NCBI GenBank assembly: GCA_030680695.1
Contig: JAUXUT010000149.1
Location: 434,001 to 498,000, forward strand
Direction of reading: 5' to 3'
From: a bacterium
GTDB lineage: Bacteria > Patescibacteria > Paceibacteria > UBA9973 > UBA6065
Length of the DNA: 64,000 bases
Made by a program: the position numbers and the translations under genes. The notes under the pieces are model-generated. The model searched no databases and was not told the origin of the DNA. It saw nothing but the letters and a program-made list of their open reading frames with translations. Positions 33,957 to 43,227 of the stretch are shown here, in pieces. The stretch's first letter is position 1. Each line of letters starts with the position of its first letter.

Positions 33957-36128
33957 TTATAACTCGGCCTGTATCTGCCGAATATACTGATCCGCTTGTG
34001 GCTTGTACTCTGGAAATAGCACGCCCATTTCGCGGAAAGTCCCAATTGCCATAGCCTTGTCGCCAGATTGATAATACGCGACAGCAAGATCTTGACGTGC
34101 CTGTATATCATTCGGATTTGCGTCAATGCGAGACTGAAGTATCTGCATGACATTGCCCCACTTATTAAGTCTGGCATATGTCTGTATGAACAAGTCAGAA
34201 TTCATTGCCATGCCCAGTGATTGAAGGAGGGCTCTGGCCTCGGCGTCTTTACCTGAATAGAGCATCGATGCCGCATAATATTCAGCTGAAACAGTATTGT
34301 TGGTATCAAGCTCATAAGCGGTCTTGAACTGCGCCTCTGCCTCTGCGAATCTACCCTGACGGATGTATTCGGCACCCAAGAGGAAATACATCGTCTGTTT
34401 TCCTGGTGAAAGCTCTATGGTGTTTTTAAAATGTTCTTCTGCCTTATCAGACACCCCGTAGGTCGCATAGAAGCTGCCAGCGAAGAGTTCGTATCGTGCA
34501 TCACCAGGCATACGTTCGAGACGATCCTCAACGGCGTCGCGCACCATCTTGTAGTATTTCTGTTTGGTTTCGATTGGTGCGTTCGAAGCGTTCACCGCAG
34601 CAGCGCTTTCAACCATTCGTTCAATGGTCTCGCCGTTCCCCACAGTGCCGTATGAAAGGGCCTTTCCGTAATGAGTCATGACAGCCTCAACAGAAATAGG
34701 TTGAGTATTGATAGCCCTCAGCGAATCTAGAAGAGATTGTGATGCATTATACGGACGCATGACAAATAAATAGAGAGAGCCAATGAGAGCTGCTCCGATA
34801 AGTATTGCTGCGACCCGGGCGTCTGCCCCATCAAACTCCTCTTTATCTGGCGCAACCGGCTTCACAAGGCGCGTACCTCCAAAATGAATGTATGCGAGCA
34901 CCGAAGCGAACATGAGGTAACTCACCGTATTGTCGAACACAAACATGTTATTGAATAAATAACCAGCGAGAAGGCCGGTAAGAAGACTCTTCTCAACGAA
35001 AGTCGTCTGAGATGAACGCCTCCAAAGAACCCAGAGCGCGAATCCAAAGAGCGACAGATATCCTACAAAGCCAAGAGCGCCCGCAGCGACGAGCCAGTCA
35101 AGCGGCGCATTGTGAGCACGATCGAACCACTGTTCCTGACCGAAAAGTTTCGGGTGGTAACGTTCGTTAAATACATAATTAAAGTTCTCTTGACCCCATC
35201 CCAAGATTGGTCTTTCCTTCCATCCTTCAATCGCCATCGGCCACGTGTAATATCGAGCCTGATTCTGAGCATCAGAAAAACTCAATGTCGCGAATCGATT
35301 GAGTGTGTTGCTCTGTTTTATGAAATCAGCATCTCGCACAGCGATAAAGCCGAGGACGAGTACAACAACAGCTCCCACGATTGATCCAGCCACAATACGT
35401 TTGATGCGTTCTCCTTTATCAAACAATGCGATAATCAGCGCACTCACAAACAAACCGCCAAGGAGACCGAGCATCGCGCCTCGAGTACCAGTGTTAAATA
35501 GAATAATGAAGTTGAGGAAAGCAAGAATCGCGAACAAGTAACGTTTCCAAGGAGCGCGATCTTTGTACGCGAGAATAAGAGCAATAAATATGCTGAAAAG
35601 CATATAAACTGCAAGATACGTTGCGTTGCCGAGAGTTCCATCGAGACGCGCACCGCCAGACGATGCTGAAACCCAACCCCACATCTGGAACAGTGCGTAT
35701 ATCGTAACGAGCGCGCTCGCGACCATGGACGTTTCAAGGAACCTCTTCCAAATCCTTTCAGTGGTAAGGGCGCATGAAGCTACGAAGAAATATGCAAAGA
35801 CGTGAACGATCGCAACCAAACCTTCCATGCGTTCGAAGTTAGACCAGATGCTCTTGAGTGGATTCTGTCCAAAGGCATCGGCAAGAGCAACGACCACCGT
35901 GAAAGCCACGAAAGACCACAGCAAAGAAGATATACGCGGACGGAACGCGGAGTCGCGCAGGGCAAGAAGAAGCCATGCGGCGAGCGCGATTTCAGTCAGT
36001 GCCTTGAAGAAAAGACTCTTACCGACAATGAATGGAAAAAACAAAGAATCGGCAACAATGAGAGGGGTGAAGAGCGCCGCACAAAGTGCTCCTATGGCGG
36101 TCCATTTCAGATATTTGTTGAGTTCCAT
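33957..36128 (-). CDS. O-antigen-ligase-like membrane protein with C-terminal TPRs
   Basis: 723 aa. About eleven membrane helices, Wzy_C region with ILGWGQENFNYVF, and TPR-like repeats over about 540-715. Paralogue of the protein at 14605-16923. Presumed surface-glycan ligase or polymerase. The stop is eight bases before murB on the same strand. Confidence 0.75.
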   Translation of the reverse strand: MELNKYLKWTAIGALCAALFTPLIVADSLFFPFIVGKSLFFKALTEIALAAWLLLALRDSAFRPRISSLLWSFVAFTVVVALADAFGQNPLKSIWSNFERMEGLVAIVHVFAYFFVASCALTTERIWKRFLETSMVASALVTIYALFQMWGWVSASSGGARLDGTLGNATYLAVYMLFSIFIALILAYKDRAPWKRYLFAILAFLNFIILFNTGTRGAMLGLLGGLFVSALIIALFDKGERIKRIVAGSIVGAVVVLVLGFIAVRDADFIKQSNTLNRFATLSFSDAQNQARYYTWPMAIEGWKERPILGWGQENFNYVFNERYHPKLFGQEQWFDRAHNAPLDWLVAAGALGFVGYLSLFGFALWVLWRRSSQTTFVEKSLLTGLLAGYLFNNMFVFDNTVSYLMFASVLAYIHFGGTRLVKPVAPDKEEFDGADARVAAILIGAALIGSLYLFVMRPYNASQSLLDSLRAINTQPISVEAVMTHYGKALSYGTVGNGETIERMVESAAAVNASNAPIETKQKYYKMVRDAVEDRLERMPGDARYELFAGSFYATYGVSDKAEEHFKNTIELSPGKQTMYFLLGAEYIRQGRFAEAEAQFKTAYELDTNNTVSAEYYAASMLYSGKDAEARALLQSLGMAMNSDLFIQTYARLNKWGNVMQILQSRIDANPNDIQARQDLAVAYYQSGDKAMAIGTFREMGVLFPEYKPQADQYIRQIQAEL

Positions 36129-36138
36129 GATGGTTTTG

Positions 36139-37917
36139 TTAATTCCCCAAGTCGAGCAGTTTTTTTAATACATCTTCCGGTACTTCTTTCTGTCCCCCGC
36201 TCTCCACCTTAGTCTCTGGCTTTGGTTTATTGACGGATTCTTGAGGTGGACGTTTCGGGGCTTCTGCAGGTTTCGGTTGGTTGGTCGGTGGCTTGATAAC
36301 CGAAAGATTTGCGAGTGCGGCACGTAAGTCCTGTTTACTTTCTTCGGTCACACCCTTTCTTTCTGGCTTGTGTTGTGGTGGTCGCTGATACGCCTGCGGC
36401 TTTAAATCTTTGAGCGACTGAAATCCGTCCGTTGGGTCCAACGGTGGTACTGGTCGATCTGGTTTTTCCGGTCTAGGAACCTGTTGTGGTCTTGGTGCTT
36501 GTTGTGGCTGTGGTCGTGGTGCTTGATATGTGACTGGCGCAACCTTTGGGCGAGCCTGTTTAGTGTTGTAAGGGGCGGATGCTGGTGCCGAAGCTTGTGT
36601 TGGAGCTGATGGTCCGTCAACAGCTGCGTCACCGAGCACCTGTCGGCGTATATCTTCCTCTACCTTGGAACGCAATTGACCGTAATTTGCGCGCGATGCT
36701 TGCAACGCCTGTTCCCTATACGATATTGCTGGCAACGGCACAGGTGGAAGTCCGACAGCTGAAAACGGCTGCGACCCCACCCCATCAATCATGAGCCTTA
36801 AATACATCTGATACTTACCCAAGTTCACAATATCGTCGGCTGTAAACTGTGGCGCAAATTCTTTCTCGAACTGCTCAGCATCGATCGAGCCCACGCGGAA
36901 CACAATCATGGTGCCAACGTTTCCGAATACGGCGGCACGTACTTCTTCCGACATCTGCTCGACATATTGGTGAGCGATAGTGAGATTGAGCTTGTATTTG
37001 CGGGCCTCCGACAAAATATCGGCAAACGATTCGTTGGCAAACGATTGGAACTCGTCCACAAAGAGATAGAAATTTGGAAGCGACTTCATCTGCTTCTCGG
37101 AAACATCTGCACGGGACATTGCTCCGAGGTAAATCTTCGTAATGAACATTGCACCGAGCAAGTTCGCGTTCGACTCACCCACACGGCCTTTGGATAGGTT
37201 GACGATGATGATCTTCCTCTCGTCCATCATTTTCCTGATGTCGAAAGATGACTTCGGCTGACCGATAATGTTTCGAATGAGCGGATTGTTGGTGAACTGA
37301 CCAATCTTGTTTTGGATAGCCGGCGTTGCCTCGGCGGCAAATTTTTCGGTGTATTTTGCAAATTCATCAACCCAGAAAGACTTCACCGCCGGGTCTGTGA
37401 CGTTATCGACGACTTTCTTGCGGTATTCCTTGTCGGCGTACATCTTGTTCACGCCAAGGAGCGTTGCGCCTGGATATTCAAGAAGCGCAAGCAAGGTATT
37501 CGAAAGTATGTATTCCATGCGGGCAGACCAGGCGTCGACCCAGATTTTCTTGAACGTCGACATAAGGCCAGATACGACGAGGTGGCGTTTGTCGTATCCC
37601 ACGTCTTCCATGACATTAAAGGCGATTGGATGTTCGACGTCGAACGGTGCAAAGTACACAACGTCCTTGAGGCGGCTCTCAGGGATATAGTTAAGCAATA
37701 GCTCGGCCGTCTTACCGTGCGGATCAATGAAACAAAGCCCTTCCCCACCTTGGATGTCCTGAATGGCCATGACTTCAAGTAGGTTGGACTTTCCCATGCC
37801 CGTCTTTCCGATGACGTACATGTGGCGAGTTCGGTCCTCGGCCTTGATGCCGAACTTCACGCGTTTGTTGCGCGCATCCGTCTCGGCGAAATATGTAATC
37901 TTGTCGTCGCTCGTCAT
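36139..37917 (-). CDS. TraG/VirD4-like DNA-transfer ATPase
   Basis: 592 aa. Walker A GKTGMGKS at 37-44, Walker B in FYLFVDEFQSF, arginine and Gln motifs in TIAHQYVEQM. The last 180 residues are Pro/Gln-rich and disordered. Homologues couple DNA to type IV secretion, but no other secretion genes are here and the protein lacks an N-terminal membrane anchor. A role in DNA uptake or pilus function is equally possible. Confidence 0.78.
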   Translation of the reverse strand: MTSDDKITYFAETDARNKRVKFGIKAEDRTRHMYVIGKTGMGKSNLLEVMAIQDIQGGEGLCFIDPHGKTAELLLNYIPESRLKDVVYFAPFDVEHPIAFNVMEDVGYDKRHLVVSGLMSTFKKIWVDAWSARMEYILSNTLLALLEYPGATLLGVNKMYADKEYRKKVVDNVTDPAVKSFWVDEFAKYTEKFAAEATPAIQNKIGQFTNNPLIRNIIGQPKSSFDIRKMMDERKIIIVNLSKGRVGESNANLLGAMFITKIYLGAMSRADVSEKQMKSLPNFYLFVDEFQSFANESFADILSEARKYKLNLTIAHQYVEQMSEEVRAAVFGNVGTMIVFRVGSIDAEQFEKEFAPQFTADDIVNLGKYQMYLRLMIDGVGSQPFSAVGLPPVPLPAISYREQALQASRANYGQLRSKVEEDIRRQVLGDAAVDGPSAPTQASAPASAPYNTKQARPKVAPVTYQAPRPQPQQAPRPQQVPRPEKPDRPVPPLDPTDGFQSLKDLKPQAYQRPPQHKPERKGVTEESKQDLRAALANLSVIKPPTNQPKPAEAPKRPPQESVNKPKPETKVESGGQKEVPEDVLKKLLDLGN

Positions 37918-37981
37918 GCTTCTGGTATTATCCCATTTCCTTGCAGATATGAAAAGAAAGTAGGCTAGCTACATAAGAAAA

Positions 37982-38005
37982 GGCGCGCCTCAGGGGAGGC
38001 GCGCC
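37982..38005. terminator. GC-rich terminator
   Basis: 10-bp perfect stem GGCGCGCCTC / GAGGCGCGCC with loop AGGG. TTTTCTT follows in the minus direction and GTTTTT in the plus direction. Ends the gene at 38018. Confidence 0.7.
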
Positions 38006-38017
38006 GTTTTTCAAACG

Positions 38018-38338
38018 TCAGACTGCGCGGCGGCAGCAGCCAGGACGAGCGCTCAACCGGCGATCGAACGTGACCTTCCTGCCCTGGAGGGCGGGATGGA
38101 GTTCGGTTCCTTCGCCGATTGACTGGAACGCAATTTCCCCGAGGGGAGTCGGTTCCGTTTCTTCTTGCTCATCCTTGTCCTTATCCTCAACTTCCTCTGC
38201 CGCCTGCTCGCGCGGGCTCTCAGAGAAACCAAGGATTTCGGCAACCGTCGCGGCCTTGTGGAAAACTGGCCGGCTAACGGGTTTGAAAGCGGCGTCGATT
38301 GACGCCGCGTCTGACGTTGCAACGTGTGCTGTTGTCAT
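38018..38338 (-). CDS. hypothetical acidic protein
   Basis: 106 aa from ATG 38338 (MTTAHVATSDAASID). A long Glu/Asp stretch lies around residues 48-65 (EEVEDKDKDEQEETEP) and the C-terminus is basic with Cys-Cys. No family recognised. A single-gene unit with its own leader and terminator; the GC-rich codons differ from the copper islands. Confidence 0.45.
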   Translation of the reverse strand: MTTAHVATSDAASIDAAFKPVSRPVFHKAATVAEILGFSESPREQAAEEVEDKDKDEQEETEPTPLGEIAFQSIGEGTELHPALQGRKVTFDRRLSARPGCCRRAV

Positions 38339-38364
38339 TTTCTGTCTTCTTGGAGGTTCTAGCG

Positions 38365-38384
38365 GTCTCCAGGGCCCTGGAGAC
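38365..38384. repeat. 20-bp perfect palindrome in the leader of the gene at 38018
   Basis: GTCTCCAGGGCCCTGGAGAC is self-complementary end to end and lies 27 bases upstream of the start codon. It could be an operator or an mRNA hairpin close to the initiation site. Confidence 0.5.
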
Positions 38385-38473
38385 GGGCGTGAGACAATCC
38401 CACGCTCCAAGGGAAAAGTCTACTCCTTTCTATACAAAAGTCTAGTTTTTCGCACACTGGATCTGTATAAGAA

Positions 38474-38497
38474 AAAACCGCCCTCTGTAGGGCGGCT
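38474..38497 (-). terminator. terminator of the gene at 38516
   Basis: Stem CCGCCCT / AGGGCGG, loop about four bases, followed by TTTTTT in the minus direction. Confidence 0.75.
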
Positions 38498-38515
38498 TGA
38501 AAACTGATAGGCGGG

Positions 38516-38974
38516 TCACGAAACCCGTCGGCAAACCGGAGGAGCGAATGCATGAGCTCCCTGTGCCGGCACGTTTCCCAGATAACTTTCTCTGGGCGGC
38601 CCGATGTAACGGGCAGCACGAACCTTTGACTCCTCGAGGAGTCGGAGATTCTCACGCAGCCTGCTTGCGCAAGCGTCGCAGCATTCCATGTGAGGATCAC
38701 CCGCCGGAACTGGCAAGGAGTCAATTGGTGCGAGGTGCTTGTTTTCCTTGAGCTTGCGGCACAGGAAACACAGGAAGCTGCCGTTCTTCACAAACACCAT
38801 CCACTGGCGCCAGTTGAAGAACATTGCAACGGTGACCCAAAAAATCATGAGCGACCACCGGTATTCCGAAGTCCAGGCCGTGCCGATGACGAGCACTGTG
38901 GCAATCACACTGAACAAGGTGCGTTGGACGAGCTTGCGGCGCCCTTCCAGACGCTGCTTTTCGAGTCTATTCAT
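38516..38974 (-). CDS. hypothetical membrane protein with Cys pairs
   Basis: 152 aa. Basic N-terminus, one or two membrane segments (about 17-60), then CFLCRK and CCDAC pairs that could form a zinc site, and a basic tail. Unrecognised. Own strong promoter and terminator. AGAAAGGG lies about nine bases before the ATG, one of few purine-rich leaders in the window. Confidence 0.5.
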   Translation of the reverse strand: MNRLEKQRLEGRRKLVQRTLFSVIATVLVIGTAWTSEYRWSLMIFWVTVAMFFNWRQWMVFVKNGSFLCFLCRKLKENKHLAPIDSLPVPAGDPHMECCDACASRLRENLRLLEESKVRAARYIGPPRESYLGNVPAQGAHAFAPPVCRRVS

Positions 38975-39025
38975 TTTGAATGAGCCCTTTCTTTGCTTGG
39001 TTGAAGGTTGTTTAATTCACTATAC

Positions 39026-39054
39026 ATTATAGCACCTTACTGCCCGTCTGTCAA
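39026..39054 (-). promoter_or_regulatory. consensus promoter of the gene at 38516
   Basis: TTGACA (39049-39054), 17-base spacer, TATAAT (39026-39031). Lies across the 3' end of the upstream glycosidase-like gene. The early transcript has ATAGTGAATTAA, shared with the promoter at 30287-30315. Confidence 0.7.
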
Positions 39055-40314
39055 AAGAGCGGCGCGGGTATACCTGTTCCCTGCATTCCACAACAGCCAT
39101 GAGTCGAGACCCGTATCATATGTGGCCTGAATCTGGGCTCGCACCATTTCGGCGGTGTATGGAACAGGATAGTTGTTATCCTGAAGCCATGGTCGCAATT
39201 TCTTGGGATCGAAAGATGGCTTGGCATACAGTGCAGGCGTCGAAGTGCCGATTCGGGCATCTGGAAACACGACAGTGGTCGTCGTGGCGATTGTACGAGC
39301 CACAGCTTTGTCCATGGAAACCTTAATCACCTGATAAACATTCTTGTTGGGGTCGCCGAGATTATAAAAATTGTTCGGATAATGCGACGGGTATACCATT
39401 GGCGATATGTAGTCGAAATAAGGCAATGCATATTCGAGAACCTGACCGATGTTGAGGTCATCCGTATTCGTAGTTGTCATGCCGAAAAGGTCGGCTGATA
39501 TGACTATGCCTTCAGGCGAAAGTTTTTCGTGCAAGTACGAGAAAAATTCGCGCATGATTTCAGCCTTTGGGTTTGTGCCGCTCCATGGATACCAAATATC
39601 TTTCATGTTCCCGTCAGATGGGAATCGGATGTAGTCGAATTGAATCTCGTCGACACCTATTGCGTGTGTTTCGCGAGCAAGCATCACCATATAATCCCAA
39701 TAAGGCTTAGCTGATGCATCGATCCAGGGAATACCCTTGTGGTCACGCCAGACAGTCGTGGTCGAGGTTTGGGTTTTTACCGCCCATTCCGGTTTTTCCT
39801 TGACCATGAATGTGTCCTGAAACACGGCGAGACGCGCAATGACATATATTCCCTTCGCGTGCAGTTCATCGATAAAATCTTGCATGTCTTTTACGAAACA
39901 TCCTCCACCCTCTGCAGGTTGGAGTATATCCGCGCCAGTATCAAACGTTATGCGGCCGTCATACGACTTAACGTCAATGACGATTGTGTTTAGTTCTGTC
40001 TCGTCGACGAGCTTAACCAGATTGTCGCGCAAAGACTTCGAACCGGCGACGCAAGATGTCATGTATATGCCACGGACGGCATCTGGCGTCGCCACATATG
40101 TAGCTTTACGGCCCTCTGGTTCCGACGCCTCGACAACATCAATCTGCGCGGCGCTTGATGTGCCCATTCCATTCGCCTCATATCGCATATCAGAATGCGA
40201 TGGTATTCCGATATAAAGCCCGACGAAAGCGAATACAAAGACAGTGACAAGGCCAGCGCCAGTGCGATAAGCCTTGACGCTCTGTCTGTTCATCTTCGTC
40301 CCATCATCTGCCAT
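39037..40314 (-). CDS. DUF4015-type putative glycoside hydrolase
   Basis: About 425 aa from ATG 40314 (MADDGTKMNRQ). N-terminal membrane anchor (about 18-38), then a TIM-barrel-like domain with GIYMTSCVAG, VIDVKSYDGRITFDT, GIYVIARLAVFQD, VDEIQFDYIRFPSDG and a possible catalytic Asp in ISADLFGMTT. Resembles the GH13-like DUF4015 family; the substrate is probably a cell-surface or imported glycan. The ATG overlaps the stop of the small gene upstream (TAATG). Confidence 0.75.
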   Translation of the reverse strand: MADDGTKMNRQSVKAYRTGAGLVTVFVFAFVGLYIGIPSHSDMRYEANGMGTSSAAQIDVVEASEPEGRKATYVATPDAVRGIYMTSCVAGSKSLRDNLVKLVDETELNTIVIDVKSYDGRITFDTGADILQPAEGGGCFVKDMQDFIDELHAKGIYVIARLAVFQDTFMVKEKPEWAVKTQTSTTTVWRDHKGIPWIDASAKPYWDYMVMLARETHAIGVDEIQFDYIRFPSDGNMKDIWYPWSGTNPKAEIMREFFSYLHEKLSPEGIVISADLFGMTTTNTDDLNIGQVLEYALPYFDYISPMVYPSHYPNNFYNLGDPNKNVYQVIKVSMDKAVARTIATTTTVVFPDARIGTSTPALYAKPSFDPKKLRPWLQDNNYPVPYTAEMVRAQIQATYDTGLDSWLLWNAGNRYTRAALLTDGQ

Positions 40315-40472
40315 TAGGAGCGCGCCTTTCCGGCGAGATATGCGAGGGTCGCCACTGCGACTGCCGACGCGATGATAAGTACCTGCTTCCAAGACTGCGG
40401 TATGCCGAGAAGTGGAGTCGACGCGATGATCACAATAAAGCTCAAAGCGATGATGGTGTTTCTGTATCTCAT
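40314..40472 (-). CDS. 52-residue membrane protein
   Basis: Encodes MRYRNTIIALSFIVIIASTP and a second hydrophobic stretch ending YLAGKARS: two membrane segments. TATACT lies six bases before the ATG (leaderless). Its TAA overlaps the next ATG, so it is translationally coupled to the DUF4015 gene. Confidence 0.55.
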   Translation of the reverse strand: MRYRNTIIALSFIVIIASTPLLGIPQSWKQVLIIASAVAVATLAYLAGKARS

Positions 40473-40494
40473 GCCCGTAGTATAAACGATGGAC

Positions 40495-41163
40495 CTATGC
40501 GTTTACAATGACCACAAACTCACCACGTATGGTTTCCGGCTTGGCCTTGAATGCGGCGAGCACTTCTTCAGCTGTCCCAGACACGTACGATTCATGTATT
40601 TTGGTCATCTCGCGGAGCACGGTGACGGTCTTGCCACACCCAACGAGCGATTCGAGGGTTTTCTCGATGCGGTGCGGGGATTCATAGAAAACATAAGGTC
40701 TTTCGCCGGTCTTTATTTCCTCGAATATGGTTTGTCGGCCTTTCTTGTGCGGCAAGAAGCCAAGGAATACAAACTCGTGCAAGGGCTTACCTGCAATTGA
40801 TACCGCAGCGGCGAGGGCTGATGGACCAGGTACAGCAACAACGGATGCCTCTGGTATCCTGCGGCGCACTTCAGACACGAGAAGCATGCCTGGATCAGAA
40901 ATACCAGGCGTGCCAGCGTCGGACACAAGTGCGATATCCTTCCCTTCTTCAAGCAGGGCCACAATGCGGTCCATTTTAGACAATGGACTTTGGGCATGGA
41001 AGCTTTCCGTTGGTACGCGTATGTCGTATCGATCGAAAAGCACGCGTGTGGTGCGTGTGTCTTCGCAGAACACAACAGCACATTCCTTGAGCACGCGAAC
41101 GGCGCGGAAGGTCATGTCCTCGAGATTGCCTATGGGTGTAGCGACGATATATAGAGTAGCCAT
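40495..41163 (-). CDS. rsmI: 16S rRNA 2'-O-methyltransferase RsmI
   Basis: 222 aa tetrapyrrole-methylase fold: LYIVATPIGNLEDMTFRA at the start, FCEDTRTTRVL, SDAGTPGISDPG, and VPGPSALAAAVSIAG. Methylates the 2'-OH of C1402 in 16S rRNA. The usual C-terminal HTH-like tail is missing. Divergent from the ATP-grasp gene with 30 bases between. Confidence 0.93.
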   Translation of the reverse strand: MATLYIVATPIGNLEDMTFRAVRVLKECAVVFCEDTRTTRVLFDRYDIRVPTESFHAQSPLSKMDRIVALLEEGKDIALVSDAGTPGISDPGMLLVSEVRRRIPEASVVAVPGPSALAAAVSIAGKPLHEFVFLGFLPHKKGRQTIFEEIKTGERPYVFYESPHRIEKTLESLVGCGKTVTVLREMTKIHESYVSGTAEEVLAAFKAKPETIRGEFVVIVNA

Positions 41164-41193
41164 GGTTGGGTTGCGGCGTATATACTATGCATC

Positions 41194-42381
41194 ATGACTA
41201 TACGGCTCAGAAAACCCCTTGTCTATGTGACGCGGGACATCGAACGAGCACTCGGCCGCGAGCCGAAGGATGGTTATTTCGTTATATCAAACGACACACC
41301 TTACGGTCGCATGGTGCGCGAACGATATCCAGACAACGTTTGGCTCGTCGGACCAGATCCTTCGGGCGAGCAATTCGACACGTATGGCCTCCTTTCCCTT
41401 CCGTCGGTCGCGCAGGCCATACTCGAACGCGGTGCAGATGTGCTCGTGTTCCAGAACACAGCGCGCATCGAACGCCTTGCGTCGGAACGAGGATGGAATC
41501 TTCTTAATCCGAGTGCGGCGCTCGCGAAAGAAATCGAAGAAAAGGTTTCGCAAATCGCCTGGCTCGAAAAAGATGCGGAACTCCTGCCACCACACCGCAT
41601 CGCGAAAATGAAAGATGTGGTATTTGAAGGTAAACGATTCGTGCTTCAATTCAACCACTCGCATACTGGCGAAGGCACACATGTGATTGAGTCGGCTGAT
41701 GCGCTGTCGGCGCTCGCTGTAAAGTTCCCGGAACGTGAATGTCGTGTCGTTGAATTCGTTGATGGCCCTGTGCTCACCGTGAATGTTGTTTCTGGATCCT
41801 GGCCGATTATCGGATCAATCAGCTATCAGATCACCGGCATAGCACCGTTCACTGACCTTCCCTTCTCGACTATCGGTAACGACTGGTCGCTCGCCGCATC
41901 GGCGGAATTTACAAATAAAGACCGTGCAACAATAAGGTCAATGGCGAGAAAAATTGGCCGACGCATGCATCGATCAGGATGGAAAGGTCTTTTCGGCATC
42001 GACGTTGTAAAAGATTCAACAACAGGCAAGATACACCTTCTTGAAATAAATGCTCGTCAACCCGCCTCTACCGCTTTCGAGTCACAGCTCCAGACGAAGA
42101 CCACGATATTCGATGCCCATATCGCGGCACTGCTCGGTCGCTCGTGGAAAATCTGGCGCCTTTCCCCATTGAAAGGCGGCTCGCAAATAGTTAAGCGCAA
42201 AACAGAAAAGACTCATACCGTTGATACCAAAGCGCTCGAATCCAAAGGTCTCGCCGTAATAAAATATGAGGCCGGCCCACATAACAAAGAACTGTTCCGT
42301 ATACAGTCAAATGAGGGTGTTATAGCAGGCCATGGTAGGCTTAATGCCCTAGGTAACTTCATAGCATCATGCATCCGATAG
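41194..42381 (+). CDS. ATP-grasp domain ligase, substrate unknown
   Basis: 395 aa. ATP-grasp core with HTGEGTHVIESADAL, RVVEFVDGPVLTVNVV, GLFGIDVVKD and metal-binding LLEINARQPAS. The N-terminal domain resembles pre-ATP-grasp folds. TATACT lies seven bases before the ATG, so leaderless. Overlaps the NlpC/P60-like gene by 13 bases and leads a plus-strand set with MraY, which suggests a role in wall or peptide building. Confidence 0.75.
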   Translation: MTIRLRKPLVYVTRDIERALGREPKDGYFVISNDTPYGRMVRERYPDNVWLVGPDPSGEQFDTYGLLSLPSVAQAILERGADVLVFQNTARIERLASERGWNLLNPSAALAKEIEEKVSQIAWLEKDAELLPPHRIAKMKDVVFEGKRFVLQFNHSHTGEGTHVIESADALSALAVKFPERECRVVEFVDGPVLTVNVVSGSWPIIGSISYQITGIAPFTDLPFSTIGNDWSLAASAEFTNKDRATIRSMARKIGRRMHRSGWKGLFGIDVVKDSTTGKIHLLEINARQPASTAFESQLQTKTTIFDAHIAALLGRSWKIWRLSPLKGGSQIVKRKTEKTHTVDTKALESKGLAVIKYEAGPHNKELFRIQSNEGVIAGHGRLNALGNFIASCIR

Positions 42382-43163
42382 GAACAGAAGCATTGGGACC
42401 AGGAGCACGAACGGTTATAGACCGGTATCTTTCTCTGCCTATTGGTGCGAAACCATCGTGCCCATATTTCAATAATCGACGCAGAAACTCGCGTGGCGGA
42501 CTTCGTGCGCTCAAGGGAAAAGGCTCGCCAGAAGAAATAGCGGAAGAAGCAGAGATACGAGCACTCCAGACCCGCGTCGCCATCAAAGACTTGTCCACCG
42601 ACAAACTTAAAGAGTTCCTTGTCGACCAGGATCTCGGCGTCGACTGCTCTGGTTTCGCATATCACGTACTCGGAGCGGCACTTTTCGAAAAGAACGGCAA
42701 GTACCTCGGCCGCACCTTGCGATTCAAGCGTTCAGGATTCGCGGCGAGCCTCATCACTCGCCTCCGCCCAGCCGAAAATGCTGGCGTATCTGCATTCCGT
42801 CTCGACGAGAACAGCGTCGAAATTCCCGTCGCTGATGTACGGCCTGGTGATTTCATTACGTTCATAGGTACTGGCAAAGACAAATCGTATAACCATATCG
42901 TCGTCATCACTGGTGTAGATCGGGCAACTGGTGACAAAGAAGATGCGAGCGACATGCGTCTTTCATACGCGCATTCATACGCGTGGCCGACAGACGGTGT
43001 TTATGGCCATGGTGTACGCGAGGGCGACATACTTGTTAAGGGCGGCGACCTTCTTGGTGGAACATGGAAGGAACGTGGTGCTGTTGGCAACGAAAACTTC
43101 ACCTACACGAGTGCCTGTGACGCGCAAGAACTCACCCTCCGTCGCCTGCGGTCAATGATTTAG
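42369..43163 (+). CDS. NlpC/P60-like cysteine peptidase or amidase
   Basis: 264 aa. Catalytic Cys in GVDCSGFAYHVL, a His in YNHIVVITGV and later YAHSYAW give a Cys-His pair, with VRPGDFITF before the His as in NlpC/P60 and CHAP folds. No signal peptide is seen, so it would act inside the cell or on precursors. Overlaps the ATP-grasp gene in another frame. Confidence 0.6.
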   Translation: MHPIGTEALGPGARTVIDRYLSLPIGAKPSCPYFNNRRRNSRGGLRALKGKGSPEEIAEEAEIRALQTRVAIKDLSTDKLKEFLVDQDLGVDCSGFAYHVLGAALFEKNGKYLGRTLRFKRSGFAASLITRLRPAENAGVSAFRLDENSVEIPVADVRPGDFITFIGTGKDKSYNHIVVITGVDRATGDKEDASDMRLSYAHSYAWPTDGVYGHGVREGDILVKGGDLLGGTWKERGAVGNENFTYTSACDAQELTLRRLRSMI

Positions 43164-43227
43164 GACTAACCCGGACTGCGTGCATGTCGCTTTCCAAGAA
43201 ACCTGTTTCGGCTATACTTGGTCGTAT

